A stretch of DNA of 64,000 bases from contig JAFQDE010000011.1 of assembly GCA_017416155.1 (NCBI GenBank), forward strand, positions 22,528 to 86,527, given 5' to 3'. The translations under genes and the position numbers were made by a program. Below, piece after piece: positions 10,701 through 19,046 of this stretch (its first letter is position 1; each line of letters begins with the position of its first letter). The DNA comes from Tyzzerella sp. GTDB taxonomy: Bacteria; Bacillota; Clostridia; Lachnospirales; Lachnospiraceae. The notes under the pieces are model-generated. The model made no database searches. It was not told where the DNA came from and was given only the letters and a program-made list of their open reading frames with translations.

Positions 10701-11360
10701 GATGATAGTTGTACGATGAAGCAAAAACTGTCTGTCTCAGAACTTAAAAAGAGAGCATACATGGAACAGGACGGTACGGAGGTGTTCAAGGAAGAAGAGG
10801 TTATACCGCTATTGCCGAAGTTCCTTGAGGAGAGTGAGCAACTTACCGGAGCCTCCAGAGGTAGTGCCTACCACAAATTCCTAGAACTTTTGGATTATAC
10901 GAAAGAGTATGATGCGACAAGCCTTGCCATAGTGCTTGCCAAGAACGTACAGGAAGGATTGCTCACAACAGAGATGGCGGATTGTATTCATGTACAGGAC
11001 ATTCTTACCTTTTTGGGCAGCACAGTTGCACGCCGTATGAGGCAGGCGGCTTTACAAGGCAAATTGTTTTTAGAGCAACCGTTTGTGTTAGGTATGGAAG
11101 CGAGGGAACTCTATTCCGAGACAGAATCTGATGAATGTATACTGGTACAGGGTATTATTGATGTCTATTTTGAGGAAGAGGACAGTCTGATTCTTCTAGA
11201 CTACAAGACAGATAGAGTCTCCGAGGCTCAAGAACTTGTTGACAAATACTGTGCACAGCTTGAATATTATGCCCGAGCCTTACATCAATTGACAGGAAAA
11301 CAAGTGAAAGAAAAGGTTATCTATTCTTTTGCACTTGAGAAAGAGATTGAGGTGTATTAA
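7725..11360 (+). CDS. addA: ATP-dependent helicase/nuclease subunit A (AddA)
   Basis: 1,211-residue UvrD-like SF1 helicase with a C-terminal nuclease, the motor of AddAB. Motif I is SAAAGSGKTA (~23-32), motif II MIDEYQDSN and motif III GDVKQSIYRFR. The helicase VI-type RVLYVAMTRAKEKL is followed by a C-terminal nuclease motif ending LLDYKTDRV. It is coupled to addB by overlap, and its stop overlaps the start of the next small gene. Confidence 0.97.
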   Translation: MGVVFTKEQQQVIDLRNRNILVSAAAGSGKTAVLVERIITRLTKDAKPLNVDELLIVTFTEAAASEMKERIHGAIENALENEPDNVHLQRQATLIHQAQITTIHKFCLSVIRDYFHTIDLDPGFRVGEEGELKLLKRDVVEAVLETAYEKGDDGFIRFVESYATGRDDRKLEELILQLYELSRSYPNPKKWLDSCVEQYHVQNVEELEQKPFVLEMMQEVKQYLSDIQKLLEFGITVCDEEDGPAVYRDALNSDWMLMTQLQRADSFEKMQKELQSVNWAKLAACRDKMVSEKKIQQVKDIRDEVKGLVKDLSKQYFFDDVYEIQEEMAQSEQNMRTLTELVKAFAEAFSEEKRRKNLIDFNDMEQYALQILTREEEGKYVPSIVAESYQEKFAEIMIDEYQDSNLVQEAILTSVSTVSKGIYNIFMVGDVKQSIYRFRLSRPELFMEKFHNYSLEDSKTQRIDLHKNFRSRREVLDSTNFVFEQIMISEFGGIAYDEKAALYVGADYEERVDNETEVLILEAPETKTEERIELEAEMVAKRIKELMATHIVYDKETKSYRKVRYNDIVILTRSLKGWTDTFSTVLNSAGIPTYTGSKEGYFQTHEIELALQYLKILDNPRQDIPMAAVLLSMFGGLTSEELAIIRSSTREKTLYESIRAYREHGEQVKIREHLDTFLNIYERFREQVPYKEIHRLLWELMDETGYMDYVSALPSGEQRAANLEMLLEKAVTFEGTSYKGLFHFVRYIEQLEKYDVDYGEASLMDEKMNVVNLMSIHKSKGLEFPIVFVVGMGKQFNMQDTKQSIVVHPELGVGVDAVDTVLRVKTSTLLKKAIQHKVQIESKAEELRVLYVAMTRAKEKLILCGATVDMEKELFSLASIITRAERKLSYYSLTKANKYMDWVLLALVRNKCFAHILEQYDMVVPYGLSMHAEDVPLQVKIVTVDELILQEAEEQITDGVTKHALEHWDTRCIYDEEMKQQFEEQFAYQYSYDDSCTMKQKLSVSELKKRAYMEQDGTEVFKEEEVIPLLPKFLEESEQLTGASRGSAYHKFLELLDYTKEYDATSLAIVLAKNVQEGLLTTEMADCIHVQDILTFLGSTVARRMRQAALQGKLFLEQPFVLGMEARELYSETESDECILVQGIIDVYFEEEDSLILLDYKTDRVSEAQELVDKYCAQLEYYARALHQLTGKQVKEKVIYSFALEKEIEVY

Positions 11361-11620
11361 TGGAGGTCTTGATAATCTATGGGACACTAGTAAATGTAAT
11401 TGCTTTTTTCCTGTATGGAATCGACAAATGGAAGGCTAGAAAGGACCTGAGAAGAATTCCGGAAAGGGTGCTGCTTGAAATAGCTGTTATAGGAGGCAGT
11501 GTAGGTGCTTATGTGGGGATGCACCTTTTTCGTCACAAGACACGAAAAGTAAAATTCAGTGTGGGAGTGCCAATTATATTTTTTATCCAGATAGGAATCT
11601 TATTGTATATTTATCACTAA
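11360..11620 (+). CDS. DUF1294 small membrane protein
   Basis: 86 residues, largely hydrophobic, with a first membrane segment near residues 3-20 and a second near 65-84. The DUF1294 signature is the central YGIDKWKARKDLRRIPE followed by a Gly-rich segment and FRHKTRKVKF. The start codon overlaps the addA stop, so it is the last gene of the hflX-addB-addA unit. Function unknown. Confidence 0.85.
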   Translation: MEVLIIYGTLVNVIAFFLYGIDKWKARKDLRRIPERVLLEIAVIGGSVGAYVGMHLFRHKTRKVKFSVGVPIIFFIQIGILLYIYH

Positions 11621-11680
11621 AATGGAATAAAGCTATCAAAATAGGAAATCCTCTTACCAAAACGGAAAGGGGATTTTTCT

Positions 11681-11872
11681 ATGGCTAAGAAAAAAGAAAT
11701 ACGTCTGTCAGAACTAACAGAGGAAGAAAAAATGAAATATGAGATTGCAGAGGAGTTGGGCCTTTTGGATAAAGTGTTGAAAGAAGGTTGGCGCTCTTTA
11801 AGTTCAAAGGAAACAGGAAAGATTGGTGGGCTGGTGACTAAGAAACGTCGGGAGATGAGAGTTGCCAAATAA
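11681..11872 (+). CDS. Small acid-soluble spore protein, alpha/beta type
   Basis: 63-residue basic protein with the clostridial SASP pattern: KYEIAEELGL, where family members carry the germination-protease cleavage region, then GW, then SSKETGKIGGLVTKK matching the conserved GKIGG block. SASPs coat and protect DNA in dormant spores. The AAAGGGG ribosome site sits on the 3' side of a small hairpin (AAATCC/GGATTT, ~11647-11676) that may instead serve as terminator for the preceding operon. A sporulation sigma-factor promoter is expected but not clear by eye. Confidence 0.75.
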   Translation: MAKKKEIRLSELTEEEKMKYEIAEELGLLDKVLKEGWRSLSSKETGKIGGLVTKKRREMRVAK

Positions 11873-11919
11873 AGGAAAATCTGCTATAATCAAAAGACTG
11901 AATTTTATCAGGTGAGGTT

Positions 11920-12594
11920 ATGGACGAGAAAATACAAGTATTAGATTTACAAATTGACAATCTTACAGCAAAGGACGCGGTAAAACGTGTCGTGTCATAT
12001 ATGGAGACGGAGCTGGTCAATGTAGTTGAGATGGTTACCATGAATACATTGGCAAAATTCCAACAAGAAGAGATGGCAAAGGAATTGTTTGATAGCTTTG
12101 ATATTGCGTTGGCAAGTGATAAGGGAATGCTGGAAGCGGCCGGTGAAACAGATGAGAGACGGCTGAAAGAAGTGGACGAGTTACTATTTATCAAGATGGT
12201 GATGCGTTTTCTCCATAAAAACAGTGCCAGAGTATTTTTACTTGCAGAGGATGATGCTGATTTACAGAAGCTTGAGATGTATATGCAGAATGACTATTCG
12301 AATATACAAGTGGTGGACAAGGCTACCATGCAAGAAAAAGGAACTTCAGACGATATGCTTTTGAATTTGGTAAACGGAGCTGAAGCAGAGTGTATTTTGT
12401 CAGCACTCCCGTCGCCGATTGAGGAGCAGTTTATTTACAGAAATAAATCTTTAGTAAATGCAAGGATATGGCTAGGATTTGGTAATCTGCTGGATGAGTT
12501 AAAGAAGGAAAAAACAGGTTTTCAAAAAATAAAAGAATTCATATTACGACAGCTTTTGAAAAAAGAGATGGCAAAAAAAGGGGAAAATGCATAA
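11920..12594 (+). CDS. WecG/TagA/CpsF-family glycosyltransferase-like protein
   Basis: 224 residues resembling the WecG/TagA family, which transfers N-acetylmannosamine to lipid-linked GlcNAc in teichoic acid or polysaccharide synthesis. Matching segments are VEMVTMNTLAKFQ near the N-terminus, DIALASDKGML (family: DG.G.), and the C-terminal GFGNLLDELKK region. It stands alone, without tagB/tagF-type neighbours, and the usual DGMG and Gly-rich motifs are weak. The activity may therefore be altered; I am confident of the fold more than of the function. Confidence 0.6.
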   Translation: MDEKIQVLDLQIDNLTAKDAVKRVVSYMETELVNVVEMVTMNTLAKFQQEEMAKELFDSFDIALASDKGMLEAAGETDERRLKEVDELLFIKMVMRFLHKNSARVFLLAEDDADLQKLEMYMQNDYSNIQVVDKATMQEKGTSDDMLLNLVNGAEAECILSALPSPIEEQFIYRNKSLVNARIWLGFGNLLDELKKEKTGFQKIKEFILRQLLKKEMAKKGENA

Positions 12595-12673
12595 AAACAT
12601 GCGATTTTCCTCTTTATTTTTTTGCGATTTTGCATTAAGATTAAAAGAGGTTACTAATTATGGAGGGATAAAG

Positions 12674-13762
12674 ATGATATCGAATCAAATACTTCAGAAT
12701 ACAGTTGAAGGAATGAAGGCAATCACAAGAGTTGATTTGTGTGTCATGGATATAGACGGAAAGATTCTTGCAAGTACGTGTACAAAGACGGAAGAGGTGA
12801 TCACAGCAGCAAGGTCATTTGATGAATCAGAAGAAGATGGCATAAGTATACAGGGTTTTCAATTTTTTAAAATATATGATGAGTGTCAATTAGAGTACAT
12901 ATTAGTTGCTTTTGGGGAAGGAGAAGAAGTTACTACTGTCGGTAGAATGGCTGCATTTCAGATTCAAAGCCTCTTAGTTGCGTATAAGGAACGCTTTGAT
13001 AAAGATAACTTTTTCAAGAATTTGTTACTCGACAATTTGCTCTTGGTAGATATATACAATCGTGCAAAAAAATTGCATATTGACACGGAAGTAAAACGTG
13101 TTATCTTTATTGTGGAAATGCCTGTTGAAAAGGAAATTCATACATTGGAACAGGTGCGCATTATTCTCAGTGGCAAAAAAAAGGATTTTATTACGGCAGT
13201 AGATGAAAAGAATATTATTGTTGTGAGAGAAGTGGAAGCAAACGAAGGTTACTGCGATATGGAAAAGTATGCGCAAAACCTTCAAACACTTTTGGAATCA
13301 CAGGGAGTAGACGGATGTCATATTGCATATGGCACAATTGTCTCTGACATTAAAGAAGTCTCTAAGTCTTACAAGGAAGCGCATCTTGCGTTGGATGTAG
13401 GAAAGATTTTCTTTGAGGAGAAAGATATTATCGCGTATAACACACTGGGCATCGGACGTTTGATATATCAATTGCCAGTACCTCTTTGTAAGATGTTTAT
13501 CCGTGAGATTTTTGAGGGGAAATCCCCGGATGATTTTGATGAAGAGACATTGACAACGATTAATAAGTTCTTCGAGAACAGTCTGAATGTTTCAGAGACA
13601 TCCAGACAATTGTATATTCACAGAAATACTCTGGTATATCGTTTGGATAAGATTCAAAAGAGTACCGGACTTGATCTCCGGGTGTTTGAGGATGCAATTA
13701 CATTTAAAATTGCATTGATGGTTGTGAAGTACATGAAATATATGGAGACATTGGAGTATTAA
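12674..13762 (+). CDS. PucR/CdaR-type transcriptional regulator
   Basis: 362 residues. The N-terminal part (~1-110) is a sensory domain like the CdaR sugar-diacid recognition region, the middle is a GGDEF-like PucR region, and the C-terminal helix-turn-helix (~305-350) contains SLNVSETSRQLYIHRNTLVYRLDKI, the hallmark HTH_30 motif. The start at 12674 is chosen for GGAGGG eight nt upstream; the longer reading from 12587 overlaps the previous gene. The ligand is unknown; relatives sense sugar acids. Confidence 0.82.
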   Translation: MISNQILQNTVEGMKAITRVDLCVMDIDGKILASTCTKTEEVITAARSFDESEEDGISIQGFQFFKIYDECQLEYILVAFGEGEEVTTVGRMAAFQIQSLLVAYKERFDKDNFFKNLLLDNLLLVDIYNRAKKLHIDTEVKRVIFIVEMPVEKEIHTLEQVRIILSGKKKDFITAVDEKNIIVVREVEANEGYCDMEKYAQNLQTLLESQGVDGCHIAYGTIVSDIKEVSKSYKEAHLALDVGKIFFEEKDIIAYNTLGIGRLIYQLPVPLCKMFIREIFEGKSPDDFDEETLTTINKFFENSLNVSETSRQLYIHRNTLVYRLDKIQKSTGLDLRVFEDAITFKIALMVVKYMKYMETLEY

Positions 13763-13779
13763 TAATTTAGGAGGAGCGT

Positions 13780-14454
13780 ATGATTGAATTAAAAGAAGTT
13801 ACAAAAGAGTATTCAAAAGGGATAGCAGCACTTAACGGAATCAACTTAAAAATTGACAAAGGTGAGTTTGTGTTTATTGTTGGTGACAGTGGTTCCGGTA
13901 AATCCACTTTGATTCGTCTCTTGCTGAAGGAATTGGAACCGACGAGTGGAACCATTACCGTTATGAAAAAGAACTTGGGGCTTATGAGACATAAGGCTAT
14001 TCCGTTTTATCGCAGAAAAATGGGTGTTGTATTTCAGGATTTTCGCCTTTTACAAGATAGAAATGTATATGAGAATATTGCATTTGCACTTCGTGTAACC
14101 GAAACACCTACCAGGGTATTAAAGAAAAAAGTACCGGCAGCACTTTCATTGGTAGGATTGGCTCAAAAATACAAATCATATCCAAACGAGTTGTCGGGTG
14201 GTGAACAACAGAGAGTTGCGATTGCAAGAGCAATTGTAAATGAGCCTTCTATTCTGCTTGCAGATGAGCCGACGGGTAATCTTGACCCGGCGAACTCATG
14301 GGAGATTATGAAGCTTTTGGAAGAAGCAAACAATCGTGGAACAACCGTTGTTGTTGTTACACATAACCATGAGATTGTCAGTGCAATGAAAAAACGCGTA
14401 GTCACAATGCAAAAGGGGAACATTGTGAGTGATACGAAAAAGGTGGGTGTATAA
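13780..14454 (+). CDS. ftsE: Cell-division ABC transporter ATPase FtsE
   Basis: 224-residue ABC ATPase that with FtsX activates peptidoglycan hydrolases at the septum or side wall. Walker A GDSGSGKST is at residues 35-43, signature LSGGEQQR near 137, and Walker B ILLADEPTGNLD near 157-168. It starts after a GGAGG site and ends one base before ftsX. Confidence 0.96.
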   Translation: MIELKEVTKEYSKGIAALNGINLKIDKGEFVFIVGDSGSGKSTLIRLLLKELEPTSGTITVMKKNLGLMRHKAIPFYRRKMGVVFQDFRLLQDRNVYENIAFALRVTETPTRVLKKKVPAALSLVGLAQKYKSYPNELSGGEQQRVAIARAIVNEPSILLADEPTGNLDPANSWEIMKLLEEANNRGTTVVVVTHNHEIVSAMKKRVVTMQKGNIVSDTKKVGV

Positions 14455-15360
14455 ATGAGAGTCAGTACTATTCGATATACAATCAAGCAAGGGCTACGAA
14501 ATATCGTGAGAAATAAGATGTTTTCAATTGCCTCAATTGCTACAATGGCAGCATGTATTTTTATGTTCGGTATTTTTTATTCACTAATTACCAATGTTCA
14601 GTATATTGTGGAGAAAGCCGAAGAGAGTGTTGCAATCGTCGTGTTTATGGATGAAGATGTAACAGAGAAACAGTTAAAAAATATTGAAAAGAAATTAAGT
14701 GCAAGAGACGAGGTTTTGGAAGTAAAATATATTTCTGCAGAGCAGGCGTGGGAGGATTTCGGAAACGAGTATTTTGGTGAGGACAGCAACTGGGCTGAAG
14801 GCTGGGATGTCAATCCATTAGAGAACTCCGACAACTTTGAAGTGTATATGAAAGATATTTCAAAACAAGCAGAACTAGTTGAGTATGCCGAGGGAATTAA
14901 GGGCGTTCGCAAGGTAAACAAGTCAGAACAGGTTGCAGATGCTCTTAACAATTTTAATATGCTGATTGCATATGTGTCCGGAGCTATTATTCTGATTCTT
15001 TTGGCAGTTGCAATTTTTCTGATTAGTAATACCGTATCTATGGGTATTACCATTCGTAAGGAAGAGATTGCAATCATGAAATACATCGGAGCAAAGGATT
15101 CTTTTGTAAGAGCACCGTTCATTTTTGAAGGTGTTTTGATTGGTATTTTTGGAGCAACAGTGCCTCTTGTAATACTTTACTTTGCATATGAGAAAGCAAT
15201 CAATTATATTTTGACAAAGTTTTCGATTCTGAATACACTATTAGATTTTCTACCGGTATCAGCAGTGTACAAGACATTGCTTCCGGTTGGATTGGCACTT
15301 GGTGTAGGAATTGGTTTTGTCGGAAGTTTCTTCACAATTAAAAAGCATTTGAAAGCATAG
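14455..15360 (+). CDS. ftsX: Cell-division permease-like protein FtsX
   Basis: 301 residues with four predicted membrane segments (about 20-42, 167-190, 220-240 and 272-293) and a large extracellular domain between the first two. The conserved MGITIRKEEIAIMKYIGAKDSFVRAPFIFEG region couples to FtsE. It is immediately adjacent to ftsE and followed 10 bp later by an S41 protease, the usual Firmicutes order. Confidence 0.95.
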   Translation: MRVSTIRYTIKQGLRNIVRNKMFSIASIATMAACIFMFGIFYSLITNVQYIVEKAEESVAIVVFMDEDVTEKQLKNIEKKLSARDEVLEVKYISAEQAWEDFGNEYFGEDSNWAEGWDVNPLENSDNFEVYMKDISKQAELVEYAEGIKGVRKVNKSEQVADALNNFNMLIAYVSGAIILILLAVAIFLISNTVSMGITIRKEEIAIMKYIGAKDSFVRAPFIFEGVLIGIFGATVPLVILYFAYEKAINYILTKFSILNTLLDFLPVSAVYKTLLPVGLALGVGIGFVGSFFTIKKHLKA

Positions 15361-15370
15361 AGGTATAGGC

Positions 15371-16597
15371 ATGGAAGATATGGAGCAGAAGATAGAATCA
15401 ACTCCAAAGAAAAAGGGAATAAGAAATTTTTGGAAAGGTGCACTTTGCGGTGCACTTTTCTCGCTGGTTATATGTACGATTGTAATGCTGGCAATTGGTG
15501 TATTTAAAAAGCAAGTATACAGTGGAGAACTTGTGTCAGCGCAAACGGAATTAAAACTCAGAAATATCCGTTCCATTATTGAAGAAATCTATCTATATTC
15601 GGATGATATTGATGAAAAACAATTGCAGGATTATATTGTCAGGGGATATGTTGCCGGACTGCAAGAACCTTACACCGTATATTACAATGAGGCAGAGACA
15701 ACTGCACTTTTTGAATCTACATCAGGAACTTTTGGCGGAATCGGTGTTGTGATTATGCAGGACCGCACGACAGGGCTTGCAACATTTACAACTATTTATG
15801 ATGGCTGTCCGGGAAAGAAGGCAGGCTTTAAATCCGGCGATATTGTTTATAAAGTCAATGGTGAAGATGTCTCCGGCATGGATTTGGACTCTATCGTAAC
15901 ACGGATTCGAGGTGAGGTCGGCACAGAAGTTGAGATTACAGTTCTCCGCGGAGAGACAGGAGAAGAATACACAGGTGTTGCAACACGTGCACTCATTGAA
16001 AATGATACCGTAGAATATGAGATGAAAGAAGGGAAACTCGGATACATTCAATTGACAGCTTTTGAGAGTGTGACCTATGAACAGTTCGAGGAAGCACTTG
16101 AGAAACTGACCGAGCAGGGAATGAAGGGACTGATTGTAGACCTTCGAAACAATACCGGCGGTAATCTGGATACGGTATGCGACATTCTTGACCTGATTCT
16201 TCCAAAAGGAACGATTGTATCGATTAAGGATAAGAATGGAAAAGGTGAGGTATTCACTTCGGATGACAAACGCAAATTGGAAGTTCCTTTAGTTGTTCTT
16301 ACGAATGGGTATAGTGCAAGTGCTTCTGAAATCTTTGCAGGTGCTGTACAAGACTACAAGATTGGTAAACTTGTGGGAACCAAGACTTATGGAAAGGGAA
16401 TCGTTCAAAACATTTATTCCTTGGGTGACGGTACATCACTCAAGGTTACAAGCTCAGAGTATTTCACGCCAAATGGAAGAAATATTCATGAGAAAGGCAT
16501 TGAGCCGGATGTGCAGATTGAGTATGTATACGATGAGACAAATCCAGATAAAGATAATCAATTAGATAAGGCAATAGAAGTTTTAAAAGGAATGTAA
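15371..16597 (+). CDS. S41 family carboxy-terminal processing protease
   Basis: 408 residues. One N-terminal membrane anchor (~27-49) precedes a PDZ domain (~110-190, around FGGIGVVIMQD and GFKSGDIVYKVNG) and the S41 catalytic core. The nucleophile Ser lies in YSASASEIFAG and the Lys in TYGKGIVQ, forming the Ser-Lys dyad. It acts outside the membrane on cell-envelope proteins. Its position after ftsEX suggests a role in wall-hydrolase control. The terminator stem begins within the last codons. Confidence 0.93.
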   Translation: MEDMEQKIESTPKKKGIRNFWKGALCGALFSLVICTIVMLAIGVFKKQVYSGELVSAQTELKLRNIRSIIEEIYLYSDDIDEKQLQDYIVRGYVAGLQEPYTVYYNEAETTALFESTSGTFGGIGVVIMQDRTTGLATFTTIYDGCPGKKAGFKSGDIVYKVNGEDVSGMDLDSIVTRIRGEVGTEVEITVLRGETGEEYTGVATRALIENDTVEYEMKEGKLGYIQLTAFESVTYEQFEEALEKLTEQGMKGLIVDLRNNTGGNLDTVCDILDLILPKGTIVSIKDKNGKGEVFTSDDKRKLEVPLVVLTNGYSASASEIFAGAVQDYKIGKLVGTKTYGKGIVQNIYSLGDGTSLKVTSSEYFTPNGRNIHEKGIEPDVQIEYVYDETNPDKDNQLDKAIEVLKGM

Positions 16598-16617
16598 TTT
16601 TTTACATTCCTTTTTTT
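16589..16617 (+). terminator. Terminator of the ftsE-ftsX-ctp operon
   Basis: 9-bp stem GGAATGTAA / TTACATTCC with a 4-nt loop followed by seven T; the 5' arm includes the protease stop codon. Confidence 0.92.
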
Positions 16618-16687
16618 ATGGTGTTATGGTAATATAAAGATAGTGTGTAGTTTTATGCTTAATTCTAAAGGAAAAGGTAATTGCAGT

Positions 16688-17965
16688 ATGAAAATTTTGA
16701 TTCAAAATGGATATGTACTTGATCCCGAAACTAAAAGAGAAGGTGTCTTGGATGTACTGGTTGAAGATGATAAGATTGTGAAGGTGGCTGACAAGATTGA
16801 GGATGCAGCAGACCGTGTAATTGATGCAAGTGGTTGTTATGTCATGCCAGGTTTTATCGACCTTCATGTACACCTTCGTGACCCGGGATTAGAATATAAA
16901 GAAACATTGGAGACCGGTGGCAAGGCAGCGGCACGTGGCGGTGTGACTACCGTATGTGCAATGCCGAATACAAAGCCGGTTACAGATAATGCAGAGATGA
17001 TTACTAGTATTCATGAGCGTGCGAAGACAGAATGTCCTGTCAACGTGATTCAGATAGGTGCCATCACCGTAGGTCAGTTAGGAGAAGAACTTGCCGACAT
17101 TGAGGGAATGGCAAAGGCAGGATGTCACGCAATCAGTGAAGATGGTAAATCTGTGATGAATGCATCATTGTATCGCAAGGCTATGAAGATAGCGAAGGAA
17201 AATAACATCTCCATCTTCGCACACTGTGAGGATATCACAATGGTAGAAGGCGGTGTGATGCATGCCGATGAAAAGGCGCAGGCGCTTGGACTTAAAGGTA
17301 TTACCAACGCAGTAGAAGATGTTATCGTAGCGAGAGACATTCTGCTTGCAAAGGAGACAGGCGTAAGACTTCATCTGTGTCACTGCTCAACAGAAGATAG
17401 TGTGAAACTTGTAGAGGCAGCGAAGAAGGAAGGCCTTCCGGTGACTGCGGAAGTCTGTCCTCACCACTTTGTAATGACGACAGATGATATCACAGAGGAT
17501 GACGGAAACTTCAAGATGAATCCGCCACTCCGAGGGAAATGTGATGTGGAAGCATTAAAAGCAGGGCTCAAAGCTGACATCATGGATGTGATTGCAACCG
17601 ACCATGCACCACATTCAGCAGAGGAGAAGAACTGTTCTATGAGGAGAGCAGCGTTCGGTATCGTTGGTTTGGAGACTATGGCGGCACTGACATATACAGA
17701 ACTTGTGGAACCGGGTATCCTAACACTGATGCAGATGGCAGAGAAGACAAGCTATAATCCGGCGAAGATTCTCGGATTGGACGACAAGGGCGCAATTGCA
17801 GAGGGCAAGGTTGCAGATATCGTAGTATTTGATCCGACCAAAGAATATGCCATCGACAAGAACACATTTTTATCAAAAGGCAAGAATACACCATTCCATG
17901 GTCGCAAGGTGAAAGGCGAAGTTGCTTATACCTTGGTTAGTGGTAATGTCGTATACGAAAGATAA
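16688..17965 (+). CDS. pyrC: Dihydroorotase
   Basis: 425 residues, the length of class I dihydroorotase, which catalyses the third step of pyrimidine synthesis (carbamoyl-aspartate to dihydroorotate). The metal-binding motif DLHVHLRDPG is near residue 57 and the downstream ATDHAPHS near 302. The start at 16688 is preferred because an AAAGGAAAAGG site precedes it and the protein then begins MKILIQNG like its relatives; a start at 16643 would add an unconvincing leader. It heads the pyrC-pyrF-pyrK-pyrD cluster. Confidence 0.95.
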   Translation: MKILIQNGYVLDPETKREGVLDVLVEDDKIVKVADKIEDAADRVIDASGCYVMPGFIDLHVHLRDPGLEYKETLETGGKAAARGGVTTVCAMPNTKPVTDNAEMITSIHERAKTECPVNVIQIGAITVGQLGEELADIEGMAKAGCHAISEDGKSVMNASLYRKAMKIAKENNISIFAHCEDITMVEGGVMHADEKAQALGLKGITNAVEDVIVARDILLAKETGVRLHLCHCSTEDSVKLVEAAKKEGLPVTAEVCPHHFVMTTDDITEDDGNFKMNPPLRGKCDVEALKAGLKADIMDVIATDHAPHSAEEKNCSMRRAAFGIVGLETMAALTYTELVEPGILTLMQMAEKTSYNPAKILGLDDKGAIAEGKVADIVVFDPTKEYAIDKNTFLSKGKNTPFHGRKVKGEVAYTLVSGNVVYER

Positions 17966-17986
17966 TAGTATCAGGAGGATGAGAAG

Positions 17987-18913
17987 ATGATTAACAAATT
18001 AGTAGCAAACATTAAGAAAACAAACGCACCAATCGTAGTGGGATTAGACCCAATGTTAAACTATATTCCGGAGCACGTGCAGAAAAGAGCATTTGCTGAA
18101 TTCGGTGAGACTTTAGAGGGAGCTGCAGAGGCAATCTGGCAGTTCAACAAAGAAATCGTGGACAAGACATATGACCTTATTCCGGCAGTAAAACCACAAA
18201 TCGCAATGTACGAGCAATTCGGTATTCCGGGACTCGTTGCATTCAAGAAGACTGTTGATTACTGTAAAGAAAAAGGACTTGTAGTAATCGGTGATATCAA
18301 ACGTGGTGATATCGGTTCTACATCTGCAGCTTACGCAGTGGGACATGTGGGACGCGTACAGGTTGGAAGCAAGACATATGTACCATTTGATGAAGACTTC
18401 GTAACAGTGAACCCATACCTTGGCTCAGATGGTGTAGACCCATTTGTGAAGGTTTGCAAAGAAGAGAACAAGGGTATCTTCGTACTCGTCAAAACATCAA
18501 ATCCTTCCAGTGGTGAGTTCCAAGATCGTTTGGTTGATGGAAAACCATTATATGAAATCGTTGGTGAAAAAGTTGCTGAGTGGGGGGCTTCCCACATGGG
18601 CGATGACTACAGCTACGTAGGAGCAGTAGTTGGAGCAACTTATCCGGAAATGGGTAAAGTTCTTCGTAAAGTAATGCCAAAAGCATACATCTTGGTACCT
18701 GGTTACGGCGCACAGGGTGGAAAAGGAAAAGACCTTGTACATTTCTTCAATGAAGACGGACTTGGAGCAATCGTAAACTCATCTCGCGGAATTATCGCGG
18801 CTTACAAACAAGAAGCTTATGCGAAGTTTGGTGCAGAAAACTTCGGTGAGGCATCAAGAGCGGCAGTCGTAGACATGGTGGAAGATATTCGCGAAAGCCT
18901 TGAGCAGCGCTAA
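17987..18913 (+). CDS. pyrF: Orotidine 5'-phosphate decarboxylase (long, type 2)
   Basis: 308 residues, the longer form of OMP decarboxylase, which makes UMP from OMP. The catalytic Lys/Asp array is in GDIKRGDIGSTS (~101-112), and the phosphate-binding end is around LVPGYGAQGG. It lies 21 bp after pyrC with an AGGAGG site. A 133-bp spacer with hairpins separates it from pyrK. Confidence 0.95.
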   Translation: MINKLVANIKKTNAPIVVGLDPMLNYIPEHVQKRAFAEFGETLEGAAEAIWQFNKEIVDKTYDLIPAVKPQIAMYEQFGIPGLVAFKKTVDYCKEKGLVVIGDIKRGDIGSTSAAYAVGHVGRVQVGSKTYVPFDEDFVTVNPYLGSDGVDPFVKVCKEENKGIFVLVKTSNPSSGEFQDRLVDGKPLYEIVGEKVAEWGASHMGDDYSYVGAVVGATYPEMGKVLRKVMPKAYILVPGYGAQGGKGKDLVHFFNEDGLGAIVNSSRGIIAAYKQEAYAKFGAENFGEASRAAVVDMVEDIRESLEQR

Positions 18914-19030
18914 AACACTTGGTAGCAAAGTGGCTGCTTGCAGACATCTTTGGTATAAAGTGTTTTTGTGGGGCGAATGCCCGCGACCGAGAAAATCTAT
19001 GATTTTCGAGGTGGCATAACGCTGCGAAAG
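18911..19030 (+). other. pyrF-pyrK intergenic region with RNA hairpins
   Basis: Two inverted repeats are visible. The first is long and interrupted, AAAACACTT...CAAAG / CTTTG...AAGTGTTTT, ending in five T (18911-18964). The second is GAAAATC/GATTTTC (~18992-19008) just before the pyrK ribosome site. The first could act as a partial terminator that lowers pyrK-pyrD expression. I see no PyrR-binding-loop consensus. Confidence 0.4.
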
Positions 19031-19046
19031 AAAGGAGATTACAAAT

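Noticed and set aside
12587-12673. N-terminal extension of the PucR/CdaR-like regulator
   Set aside because: It overlaps the preceding gene and lacks a ribosome site, whereas GGAGGG precedes the ATG at 12674.
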